Positions 10,401 to 22,164 of a stretch of 64,000 nucleotides of DNA are shown one piece after another (position 1 is the first letter of the stretch; each line of letters opens with the position of its first letter). Made by a program: the position numbers and the translations under genes. The DNA comes from Pezicula radicicola (lineage: Eukaryota > Ascomycota > Leotiomycetes > Helotiales > Dermateaceae), in the NCBI GenBank assembly GCA_003008705.1, contig PDUO01000008.1, forward strand, positions 62,001 through 126,000, in the 5' to 3' direction. The notes below the pieces were generated by a model. That model did not search any database. It saw nothing but the letters and a program-made list of their open reading frames with translations, and was not told where the DNA came from.

Positions 10401-12876
10401 TTAATGCTTACAACTGTCTTATTGCTATGGATTATGGCGGCTCTCTTCCCAATACCACAGAACGGTTCATGACGGCAAATGTCTTGGAGCGAGCGCAAGC
10501 TTGGTTGATGTGTTGACAGGCCCATACAGAATTGCAGAGTCAAGGATGGGCCTGGGTGCGATACTGCATCTTGCCATGTTTTATCGGGGCTTCATGTGCC
10601 TCTGTTCCTCTTCTTCACACTTGCAAACCTGCTTTTTCTTGCTTTCTGAAGCACTCCTCTTGGTCATCAGGACCTAGAGGCTAGAGACTTTAGACTTTGT
10701 ACTCGTCCGGACAAGCCGGCGGCATATTGCGAGATAAAGGTACATTAAGTGCTGACTCCTGAGGCCACTATAGCGGTGAGAATAGCTTCACGTCTACTTC
10801 GTAGGTCTCCCGAATGATTGCGAGAATATATCTGTTGGACTTGAGCTGAAGAAAATAGGTATAAGGCATGTATGACGTTGTTGTGCTTTTTTCATCTTCA
10901 GTCTACCTCCGTAGCGTGCTCTCATCGTACCACAAATCCACAATACAGTACGTTTTATGCCCTGTGCCCTTGTAGAAAATTAGAAATGCGTGTTCCAACC
11001 GTCAACGACACCGTCAGCGGCACCGTCAGCCATGGTCCACGTCGAGAAAGAAGGCTCATGAAAACGAAGATCCCAATCCTGGTCCGCGCTCCTCTGCCCC
11101 ACCATAGCCGTCCGCACATTGATTTGTTTTCCCTTGACTTCGGGACGCGTTAAAGCGTTTCCTGGCAAACGTGCAGAATTAACAGTGGAGAAAGTGGTAC
11201 AGATCCCTATCCTTCTTGTACTTCGTAAATGCTTGCGACTGTAAAGCTAGTCACCGAGTCTCTAGAACGCGCAACTGGCACTCGTTGGTTCCTTGCACTC
11301 ACCATAAAAACACGGAGGGGAGCTTGTGATGTTTACGAGATCGAGCGTATCAGAGTGCCTTGTGTGCGACGGAAAGATTTCCCAGCCCCCTGTCAGCGCA
11401 ATCCGATAATTCAATATTGGCTGTATCCTTCCTTCGGATGCGTGGGAGATTTCTCAAGGTTCTCAACATCTTTCTCACTGGTGCCCCCTATAATTTATTT
11501 TGGTTTCCAGGTCACTGCAATCATGACAGCATGTGCGCCCAACACGGAGGAGATTTCAGAGATTTCATCTTTATTTTGACGTGGCCGAGAGTCGAAGACC
11601 ACGCTGTCTCGCTGCATTTTCGTGTGCACTGTGCAGGTGTCGGTCGTACTCACAGGGCTGTACAGAACAGAGCCCAGAAAAAAAATATCGTGTAGAAGTT
11701 AATAATAAACACCCCCTGGTCCTCGCCTGTACTACCTGACTACTGAACAATGTTGACATTGTTGAACCCTTACTATTCCAGACGCGTTATCTCCCCTTAA
11801 CTAAGGATGATTAGCTTAACAGTCCATTGTTTGGGAATGGTGCATCGGCTGCCATTCCACGCCCCCGCCGTTGCCTTGCGTAAATTCTGAATTACCCTAT
11901 CTTGCTGCACACTACTCCTCAGTCCAACGTACACTGCATGCATCTTCTCGTAGCTCTCTCCTGAATGAAGGGCACTAGCGGCAGCAGAGAGGCAAAAATC
12001 CTGATCAGGGCAGAAGGGCATCACAATTCGCTTTTCCTGGACCCAACGCTAAGTGCGCTTACCCTGTCGAGGCTAGTTGGGTATTCATCATCCGACCTAT
12101 GATACCAAGCCTTGAGTGTGGCGTTCTCCTCCCCTGGCTCGCCTGGCAGCTTTTTGGACGCGGCCAGGGAAATCACAGCAGCGAAAGAGCGACGTGCCAA
12201 AGTTACTACGCCCGACCTCCCCCAAACCTCCATTAAATCTCCATCAAGGGCGACCTCGATAAAACAGCCGCCCCCTCAATCGCAGCCCTCTAGCCTCTGA
12301 ACATCACTGCGATTTACCAGGGTCCTGACTACAGCTAAACAACACCGTTCTCAATAATACGCACCGCTGCGATCCTCCGGGTCACTTCGAGCGCCTTCAC
12401 CAATTCGAATAGGTCTCCCTATTACATGCTGCGCGCAGGGGTACAAGGTACCACGACTGCGGCCTGATAGTCACCCTGCTCCAATCCCGCACGTCCACTG
12501 CACACCAGTGGAACAGGCGAGAGGAGAAGCCTTGACACTTCTCCAAGCCTTCGCCGTTCAGCCAACACCACCATATCAAACCTACACTCGTTTGCAAACA
12601 CACGGCGTCACCTCCTTCAGCAGCTTGAGATCGGCGGACTCTCGCGGCGTCACGCTCGTTATAGCAAGATCTAGGGTCTACTGTGTCTCCCGTCTCTGCT
12701 TCAGCTCCCACGAGCTCCGGCACATTGAAGCAGCAGAAACGACCATTCACGACTCTCTGGGCGCCAAATAATCTGGGGGCGACGGGTTCGGGACATTTCT
12801 CACACGGCTCGACGGCGGTATAGCCAGCAATCCGTAATCTCAATCTTGGTGCAGGCTAGGCCTTCTTTTGGTCGAG
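7418..12876. other. 5.4-kb region without a recognisable gene
   Basis: After the sub2 3' UTR (a C/T- and T-rich stretch to about 7700) I find no frame with a fungal domain, no in-phase exon series and no RNA gene I can support. The longest frames (about 110 codons) lie opposite one another and have unbiased composition. From about 12,100 the plus strand becomes C/T/A-rich with several short upstream frames, resembling a long 5' leader of the Mug72-type gene. The length is unusual beside neighbours with gaps below 1.5 kb. Confidence 0.5.
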
Positions 12877-15565
12877 ATGGCACCAACTACTCCTAGGCTG
12901 CGAATTTTGTCAGGTAACTATTGCAATCCATCCCTATCACTAGTCTCCACTTTTCCCTTGAGAGCAGAGAAAAGCTCATCGACATCTTCATCTTCCCTTG
13001 GCCATTACCTCGCCTTGCAAATGCTTCAATTGTCGAGCTCGAAATGTCAGACAGTTCTCTAATCATCAATGTGTGCGTAGTTGGCGGTAATGCGGTGTCT
13101 GCTTTCCTATCATGGCGGCTCCAAGCCACGAATGCCTGCGATGTGACTTTGGTCTGGAAGTCTGGCTTCGATGCGGTATATCAATATGGGATTTCGTTCA
13201 AGTATGCTCCAAGCTATCGGGGGGTTCAATTCATCGTCGCGGTCAGTTAACAGCATCTTAGGTCTTCATCATTTGGCAACGAGCGGTTCAAGCCAAGGCA
13301 TGGTATGTTACTCCTTGGTACTCCCGCAATGGCAAGATGGCCACTAATGTTAGCCAAACAGTTGTACGAGCACCGGAAGAAGCTGCAAGTAAACAAGATG
13401 GCCCATTCGACTACGTTCTGCTTTGCGTAAAGGCGCTTCCCGATGTATATGACCTTGCGGCAGTCATAGAACAAGTCGTCACACCTCAACATACATGCAT
13501 ATTAGTAAACACTACTCATACGTTGGGAGTAGAATCGCACCTCGAATCCAGGTTTCCTAGCAATGTTGTACTTTCCCTCGTTTCCGGAGCCGAAATAACA
13601 CAGTTGGGAGCCAGCGAGTTTGAACACAAGGGCTCCACAGAAGTTTGGGTTGGCCCTGCCAACAAGAATCCATCAATGCCCAGTACAATTCAGGGAGATA
13701 TGGCGTCGGCATTGGCCATGACCCTTAGTAGCGGACAGGTCGACTGTCATGTTTCTACTAATATCCGACAACAACAGTATGAGAGAATGATAGGGTAAGC
13801 TTCAAATATCCATTTCAAACCATGCCGAGCCGAAATTACTAATTCTCTATCTCACAGTCCAATTGCATTCCACCCGCCTAGTGTTATCTTTGAAACCCCT
13901 TCACATGCCGCACTCCTCGAGAAGATTGGTGTCCGACAATTAATATCAGATATATTTGATGAATTGCTTGTTCTTGCCGAAGCACAAGGTTGCATATTTC
14001 CCAGCGACTTCAAACAGAAAACAATGGATGAGATGGTAAAGGCATCAGAGCAGCAGAGCATAATGTACCAGGACTACACTGCAAAGAGACCAATGGAGGT
14101 CGAAACGTATCTCGGATCGCCAATCAAGCTTGCACAGAGCGTCGGGATCAAAGTGCCTCGGATCGAGACACTTTATACCGTCCTTCATAACTTAAACATC
14201 GTCAACCAGCAGAGGAAAGACGTGATGCCAATGCCTATAGGCTCTCCAGTGGCCAATGGACATCCTACAAGACTGTCTTCTGCACCTCCGCCACGACCAA
14301 TGATGAACGGTGTTCCAAATGGCGTTGGACCTGGAAGAGGAAGAGCCAGAACATCTTCAATGAGTGGTGCACCTCCAGCCATGCGAAGAGGACCTCCTCC
14401 TGGAATGGGCCCACCCAATGGATATGGACGAGGCATGAATGGCCCGCCCAACGGATATGCCCAATCCCGAAACCAGTCCAGAAGAAGCTCATTGGAAGGC
14501 AACGACCTTGAAGGATTCGAACATTTGGTTCTGTATGATGATATCCCCGAAGGAGGAGAATCTATGTATGGTGGAGAAGGCGGTGGCCCTCCTGATATGG
14601 CGTTGCGTGAGCGCGAATTAATGTTGCGGCAACGAGAGCTAGCACTGAGGGAACAGGAGATGCGCATGCGTCGAGGAGGTGGCCCTCCTCCAGGTTCCCG
14701 TCGAGGACCACCCACGCCATCAATTCGGAACGGAGGTTTTGATGACGATGACGATGATGACTTTTTTGATCCAGCTGATGGCCCTCCAGTGCCACACATT
14801 GACCCCGACAATTTCGATATGATGAGTGTAACTTCGCGAAGAAACCGCAAGGCACCCAGCCAGAGTCAACTGCGTAAAAATCCGGAGTATGATAATATAC
14901 CTCAGCAAGGACCACGACGAGGTGGTAATAGCTTCTTGCGACCAAACTACCCAAGAAATCGGTCCAGCGCAAGAATTATCAGTCAAGTACCAGGGCTACA
15001 CGACTCAATTATGGACGATCCATTAATGGGCTATTCTTCAAATCGTTATGGCAATGTGGATAGACAACAATTGGGCCATGAATCACGTACAAACTCACTC
15101 ACCAGCGCGCGACTCGACGAACTTCAATATGGTCATCCTGGGCCATCAGGTGGCTCTGGGCCGTACCCAAGACGTGCGAGCCAGTCGCCTGGCCATCCGT
15201 ATAGTCCGGCACTAGGAGGAAGAGGGAATGGACGGCCGTCACCTCCAAACGGCCCTAACGGCTACATGGGAGGTCCGCCGCCAATGAATGGTCGGCCATC
15301 ACCTCCTGGAGGTGTACGTCAACCAGTTCCAAGACATCCGCCTGGACAAGGCAATAGTGTTGCACCGCAAGAAGTTGAACAATATGCTGGGGTGAGCGCT
15401 CTCCATCCGCCCAAAGCACCTGTAAATGTTCGAAGTCTGACGGGAAGTGCGAGTGCTAGCGCGGAGAGTGGTGATAGCGGTGCCAGTGCAAACCTCGATT
15501 CCGAACCCTCGGCACACAGCAGCCAGAGCAGTCTGGGCCCTCGACCCGAGATTGGCGTACGATAA
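12877..15565 (+). CDS. Ketopantoate reductase-like protein with disordered tail (Mug72 type)
   Basis: Five exons: 12877-12913, 13081-13201, 13262-13302, 13362-13794 and 13858-15565, giving 779 residues. The join of exons 1 and 2 creates a Rossmann start, RILSVGGNAVSAFLSWRL (about 9-26), with GGNAVS in place of the classical GxGxxG. Residues to about 340 follow the ApbA/PanE plan: FDYVLLCVKALPD, then ILVNTTHTLGVE, LSLVSGAEI, and a helical C-terminal domain ending near KVPRIETLYTVLHNLN. The rest is low complexity: Pro/Gly/Arg/Asn-rich with an Asp run (DDDDDDDFFD) and an RERELMLRQRELALREQEMRMR coiled segment. This architecture matches fungal proteins named after S. pombe mug72. Activity as a true ketopantoate reductase (NADPH, pantothenate pathway) is unproven. 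The first intron is 167 bp, the others 55-65 bp. Confidence 0.88.
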
Positions 15566-18500
15566 TACAATAGGAGTTGCGAACCCCTCGATATAGGTCA
15601 TGTTCGAAGCGGCGCATCATGTTAAGATTGCTTTCCGATATGACGCCCTCAGTTTACTTACCTAATATTGTCCATACGCGATGTCCCTCTCAGCCTCGGA
15701 ACCATCGCCTGCAACTTGCATATAGTCTTCTACTTCTTTCAAGCTCACTTTATGACATGGAAATTGCTTTGTTACTTCGACTTGCAGCGGATAGCGGATA
15801 GCGAGAACATGACCATATCCACGAAAACGAGATGTCGTGGGCAGTAATAATGAATAGGGAATTAGACTTGGCTTGAACGCACATTGCACATATTTCTTTA
15901 TGTCTTTTTCGGGATTAAAACATACTCCCAGGGTACATACGGCACGACGCACGCATTCTCTTTTCCTTTCCTTTCTGGTAATATTGCATTTGGGATTGGC
16001 GTCTTTGCATTGTGATACATATAATTTCTACTTGTTTTTCCGTTGCATTCTTGCACCAAGCTACTACTTTTTTAGTCGCCGGACAAAAATGTTAATCTGG
16101 GTGGCGGGCGAGCCTCCTAATATATGAGGGGAGGAAGGGGGCTTGCCTGCTTGCTTTGCTGGAGGAGGAAATCGTTCGGCGCTGTGTATTCAACCAATGA
16201 GCACTCAGAGATGGGCAAGATAAGGTTTTGATAGGGTTTTTTTTAGATGGATGGGATTCTTTGTAGTAGACCGGTGGAGACAAGTGAGTGCAAGGGGTTT
16301 TTATCAGGCCGAACAGACAGATCACACAAATGACATGGTAACGAATGGAAACCAGGCAGTCATTTCAGCAACAAAATAGGAGACGATGTTTGGGATTCAC
16401 TTTTATTTCTGCCTGCGTCTATGTATATGTGTATATCAGCTGTTGACTCTGGTACTGTAAGATCGGTTCAAAAAGCCTAATTTTCCATGTCCACAGCTTC
16501 AGCTACTTTGTTGTTCTTGCGAGGCAGAAACCAAAATTTGTATCAAAATGTGCTGGCGTGCTTATGAATTGTTTATAGCAGTTCGTGGATCTGTACAAAG
16601 ACACTTAATTTTAATATCTCATTCTTGGGGAACTCACTTGAGTGTTTTACTTTATTGGGGTGATTCACCTAAATTAACTTTAGTATTCTAGCACAGCTCA
16701 GCAAGCAATTTTATAAACTCATCAGCACAAAAACCATTGTTCATTCTTTCCTTCCTGTTATCTACACAACCTCCTCGTTCACTTCTAAGCTTTTAACTTA
16801 CCTTATCTATCTATTCACACACTCTCTACATCAAAGATACAAGGTGGTAAGCTAGAAGGTTTAATTTGTGTTGTTATTTAGCGGTCGCAACGATTTAGCA
16901 TTCTATTACAGTCTTAGATTAGAAAAGCAAAGTTATTTTCACAGTATGATTAGTAGATTGTGGCTGTTATTCTTATTTTGTTGTCATTTGGCGATCGCGA
17001 CGATTGAATGTATTACATGTAGTTTGTTTGCTTCTTGGTCCTTAGAAGGTGAAATATATGATTTATGAATGGGGTGAAGTTCGTGTGAGTAAAAAAGTTG
17101 AGGTTGGTGGGGGTGGAAGTAGTTAGAGTATACTAGAGGGCTTTGTTTAACTCGGTTGCTATGTTAATGTTGTGTGTTGGGTGGAGGTAGGTGGAGGGGT
17201 TTGTTTTGTTGGAAGGAGGTTGTGTGGATTGTTGTGTTCATTTGTGGGATGTTGGTAAAATAGTACATAGTACGTGTGGATAATAGGTAGGCACGCCGAT
17301 ATATTATACCCTTCTCGGCCGATATACTAAAATCCATCCTCATCCGAAGTCCGACTTCATCTTTTTATCATTTACCAGAATCATTATTCGCACCTGCAAG
17401 TCATCTGTCAAAGTAGCTTATAAGCTATAGATTACATGTTTTAACAGAGGATAAAGTATGTGGTTATACAACAATAAATTTCAAGCCTTCTTCACCTGAT
17501 ATCAATATTTAAGCGAGGCTGAGGATGTAAGTCTAAGTCCGTGTTTCTCTCCTCCCTGTCGGACAGATGATAAATAAGCTTGTATGACTATATAGAAGAG
17601 TGAAAGACTATGTATTAAGAAAAATAGGGTGTTAGGTGACAAATCCGATAGAGTGTAGGTAAGAAAGGAGGCGGAGTTTTTAGGCAAACTGTCTACTCTA
17701 GATGTATCTTTTTGAAATTTATATAAAGGGGATAACAACATGAATTGGTATGACACACTCCGAAAATGAATGATAATGAAGTTACAAAGCATTTGGTAGA
17801 TTTATTCTTTTAAAGAAATGAATAGGCAATGGAAGAACTCTACGACGTTGACTAGGGAGTTTGTAGTCTTAACACCTTGTGCAGCGGTAATAATCTCGCC
17901 GTTCCACAAAACTCAAAAATCTCCACATCTACTACGAATTTCTACTCCTTCAAATCTCTCTTACAGTAAAGCATAGAACCGAATACACCGCTATTAGCCA
18001 CTAAAATTCCTAAAACCCGTAGTGGAAAGAAAAGCTCTTCGTTAGAGACTATCCAATGCTCATTGCTCCATACCTACTATACTCTAGAATCTGGTAGGCA
18101 TTAATTTGTGCACAGGTGGGTTTGTGAATCTTATGATTGCCATTTAATCATTATTTTGAAATGTGGCTGATTCAAGACTCTTGGTCTAGGTTCGATTGTT
18201 GGCCGATTACTCAAAGGTAAAGTTATTTGGAAGATGAGCACAGATCTTAGCAATAGCAAATTCGCGCTTTTGGACTTCCTTATCACTAATTTCCTTCATG
18301 TCTTCTGACTAGTTCGCCTGGGTGTTCTCTCTATATATACTTCGCTTATAGAACAAATTTCTAGAGATCTCTCATGTTAAAGGATAACAGGAATTCTGCA
18401 AGAAATTTCAATATAGTTGTGCGGGTAGCTTCGCATTTATATCTCCTATGTTAAGCTGTTGCGGAGTATAACGCAAATCTGCAACTCTCTTCGTAGTATT

Positions 18501-19019
18501 CTAGATATTTAGGACTCGGGTACGAAGTATGATGTAGCGATCTCCGCATGGGGATTTCTATGATTGATTGTGCCGCAGTTAATATCAATTGAAATATCTA
18601 ATAGATACCTATAGTTCAATAGTGCTGGCTGGGTCTGGGATCCAAACGTCAGCTCCTCGAGTAGAACACCAAGGTGACTTGCATGTAAGCGGAGATAACA
18701 CCTAGCGTGCCATTTTCAGAGGACATCTAAAGTCCGCTGGCCTGCCCTTTCTCTTCTGTGACGTCGCTGCGCTAATTGACTCTATAAGAGTGTGTTCCAC
18801 TATTTTCTATCCTATTCAATCAATTTTACACCACTCTGCTGCCAAGCAATCCGATTTCTTTAAGTCCGAGCTGGTCAATGAGAACACGCTCGGAGACGGA
18901 ATTCAGCTTCGAAGCCGGTCTCGGTCCGCATTGAATGATTGAGTCACACAGTTATATAAATAAGGCTAATATTTGTTATTGTACAGAAAGCTATAAATTG
19001 TTCAAGAAATTAATCGTAG
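15566..19019. other. 3.4-kb AT-rich intergenic region
   Basis: It holds the 3' region of the Mug72-type gene (to about 16,100), then AT-rich sequence with only short frames. Around 16,860-17,050 are two imperfect copies of a TTGTTATTTAGCGGTCGCAACG / TTGTCATTTGGCGATCGCGACG-like stretch about 120 bp apart. No gene or RNA is recognised. Confidence 0.5.
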
Positions 19020-20818
19020 CTTCAAATCCCCTGCAAAACGAGTTCTATCCAGCAAAATCGTGCTTCTATAACTCTCGACCCCGCATCATTGCAGCCACTT
19101 TATATTCAAGATGAAAAAAGCATTCATGAACTAGATTTAGATAGCCCTAACGATCTAGAAAAATGTACTAAGAATGGAGACCATCTAGTAGAACGGAAGC
19201 AAGCACAGGTCGAGGAGGTGGCGGATCCAAATTTAGTAAGCCATATTCACAAGCTTCCTCTCACTACACGGTCTCTGTTCTTGCCGTAGTATGTCTTTTC
19301 ATTCTGTAATTATGGGAATTCACTACTCATTTATATTTCGTAGGTTACATGGGATGGTCTAGATGACCCTGACTTCTCCCAAAACTGGCCTCTACGAACC
19401 AAATGGATAGTCACATCTATCATGTCTATTCTCGAATTCATCACCTTATGTTCCTCCTTGATGATCGCACCGGCTCTTCATCTCATCTCCAAAGATCTGC
19501 ATATAACGAACGATGCCGAAACCCAGCTCTCACTGTCGGCATATGTTTTGGCTTTTGCATTGGGACCTCTCGTTTTCGGTCCACTATCTAAGATATATGG
19601 TCGTATACGAATTGTTCAGATTTCGAACGTGTGGTATTTGGTTTGGAATATGGTGTGTGGGTTTGCGCATAATGAAGGAGTTTTGGTTGTTGGGAGGTTG
19701 TTTTCTGGAGCTGGTGCGAGTGCTATTTTTGGGGTGAGATGAGATATATTGTTCTTTGTACATGCATGGATATATGGCTGATACTCCTCTAGGTTGGAGC
19801 TGGCATGTTGAGCGACTGTTGGCGACCAGAACAAAGAGGTTTATCACTCGCAATTTATACTTTTCTACCACTCATAGGTCCAGCAGTTGGCCCTATAATC
19901 GGAGGCTACCTAGCAGAGAGTATCGACTGGCGATGGGTATTCTGGGCTTCAACTATATTTGATGCTCTCGTTCAGTTAGCTGGCATTTTCTTCTTTAAGG
20001 AAACTCATGCACCTACGATTCTACATAGAAGAGCCAAGGCTTTGCGGAAATCGACCGGGAACCAGGAGTTGTATACCGAGCACGAACGCAAACAGGCAAC
20101 AGCCACTGGGATTTTATATATCGTCTTGACCCGAGCAATAGTTATCTTGACTACTCAACATGCTGTTCAGATCATGGCCGTATACATAGGATATAACTAC
20201 GGCGTGACGTACGCATTACATTCAACAATTCCACTACTTTTTCAGAAACCATCACCAGGCTACGCACAATCAGTTGAAACCAGTGGTTTAAATTATATCT
20301 CCATGTTCATCGGGTTCGCACTAGGCTCACAAATCGGTGCTTTTCTCACTGATCGTGTCTACGCATACATCAAAGCTCATCAGAAAGATGTACTTCCAAA
20401 ACCTGAACACCGTCTTATTCTCTGTATTCCAGGAGTAATACTTATACCAACTGGATTGTTTCTTTATGGATAGAGTGCTCAGTATCATCTACATTGGATC
20501 GTACCTAATATCGGAATAGTAATTTTCGGAGTTGGTACGGCACTTAGCACGGCGTGTGCTAGTTCGTATGTTGTTGATTCTGCAGGTGAGTATACTGCTA
20601 GTGTGATGGCGGGAATAGGAGTCGCACGTAGTATCTGTGGATTTGGATTTCCGTTATTTTCGCCTGCATTGTATGATGCGTTGGGATGGGGTTGGGGAAA
20701 TAGTTTGTTGGGCTTTGGAAGTATTTTCTTTGGGGTTTTGGGATCTGGTTCTCTTTGGATTTATGGCGAGAGGTTTAGGGTGAAGGGGAGGTTGGCTGAA
20801 CGATTTGGTCGGAAATGA
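19020..20818 (+). pseudogene. DHA1-type MFS drug/polyamine transporter with in-frame TAG and no ATG
   Basis: Exons in phase: ~19020-19235, 19344-19733 and 19793-20818. The splice at DPNL|VTWDG gives the family opening DPNLVTWDGLDDPDFSQNWP. Later come GPLSKIYGR (loop 2-3 signature), GAGMLSDCWRPEQRG, GPAVGPIIGGYLAE (antiporter motif C) and IDWRWVFW, typical of DHA1 multidrug/polyamine carriers of the plasma membrane. Two faults are visible. Codon 20471-20473 is TAG where relatives have Trp (FLYGWSA); the same frame then stays open 345 bases to a normal end (AGIGVARSICGFGFPLFSP). No in-frame ATG exists between the last upstream stop (19017) and the first splice; ACG at 19038 or an unseen 5' exon are alternatives. 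Without the faults the protein would be about 530-540 residues with 12 helices. I therefore call it a recent pseudogene; readthrough or a sequencing error is possible. Confidence 0.75.
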
Positions 20819-22164
20819 AGAGTAATGATCCAGAGAACCGCTAAGAGCTTTCTACGTGTTGGCTTTCGTATTCATAGTCGGTTAGTTAGTCAAATGGTAA
20901 TGAAATACAATTTCGGATAATATCGGATTTCCTTTACGCCTGTCATCGACAGTTTCGTATACGAAATATTGACTCTTTCTAAGCAGTAGGCAGCTTCAAA
21001 ACCTTTAGGGGACTCTGTTTCTCATTTTTAGTAGTCGAAAAGAAAGACAAAACTGGAAGCGACAGAGGACAAGCGAGTCGAAGGACAAACTCTCAGGGGA
21101 GCCAGGCCAATAAGCGAGCCCCAATTTTGCCAATGCATGCGCCACAAGTCGATGGAGCCATCCACCCTTTACTCCACACCTCTCCTCATCATCACAACAA
21201 CATCACATCCCCGAGCTCAACCGACTGTCTCTACAAGATGCATGCTTTCTGACTTGCTGCTTGTAGTCCTCGACTACCGGCATCATCCAAGTACAAGTAC
21301 GTACCTTCTTTCTATTGCTGTTGTCTGTTGCATGTTTTTTGCATCGCAATCGCGCTTCCCCTCCACAATCGCCAACCTGGCTTGTGCACTTTTAAGTGGG
21401 GTGCTAGTAGTGATCTTCTCTTTACTCAGCGACTTTATAACACTACTCTTTTGCCTCGTGGTGAGGTTGGCTAGTTGTAATCTGCAGTTCCAATTCCAAT
21501 CGCCGAATTTTGGTTTGAGTTCCTGGGCGAGGATGGCGACTGCCTCGGTGGAGCTACCCGATTGACAACGGGGGAGAAATCACGTGTTACAAGATTCAAC
21601 AGTATCTATACGTTGATTACTTTGCTTTTGCTTCTAGGAGAGAAATGGCAGTAGTTCTGTTGAGCTTAAGCTTGTTACTTGAACTGTAACTTGGAAGTTG
21701 TCCTTGGTAGGCTGCTGTGAATACCACATTTAGCCGAAGAATTACACCTTTGCATCATCGACTTACAGCTGGGATTCGGATTGCTTGTAATCATATCTTT
21801 ACTTTATACACACTCTATTCCTGCCATGATTAAAGATTCCGATGCGTTATAATCAGTGCATTGGCTCGTAATGCAGACTACTATTTGACCTATCGCTAAT
21901 TCATCTCATCATAGGACCAGCCCCGCCAAACACTACAATACTTCAGACAAGGGAGCATTACTGCGGCATCAACACCTTTACCTGTTACTTTAATCCACAA
22001 GAACTTGGGGCAGAAACCACTCGTCTAATAGTTAATCTAATTCCCCTACCCAACAAGAAGTTTGCCATAGCGACGTTGGCAAGCGACCCATACTCGTAAA
22101 CGCGAAATCTTGTGGGGAAGAGTAACCAATCATAGGGGAGGTTCAATAAGGCTCAGAAACTGCC
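20819..22164. other. Intergenic region
   Basis: A plus-strand open frame of 142 codons (21137-21565) has a hydrophobic, Leu/Ser-rich translation, but no motif, no splice context and an arginine/cysteine scatter typical of noncoding DNA. I do not call it. The rest is the 3' region of the MFS pseudogene and the promoter of the DUF262 gene. Confidence 0.45.

Noticed and set aside
12397..12843. 148-codon minus frame and 87-codon plus frame before the Mug72-type gene
   Set aside because: Opposite-strand overlap and Cys/Trp-rich random composition; treated as leader sequence.
14185..14850. 221-codon minus-strand frame opposite the Mug72-type gene
   Set aside because: A mirror of the Gly/Pro-rich low-complexity tail; no independent motif.
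18180..18200. TTCGA-containing possible tRNA B box (also near 5954, 16466 and 26350)
   Set aside because: No matching A box at proper distance and no cloverleaf arms could be drawn around any of these sites.
21137..21565. 142-codon plus frame
   Set aside because: Hydrophobic scatter, no splice or domain support; likely noncoding upstream sequence.
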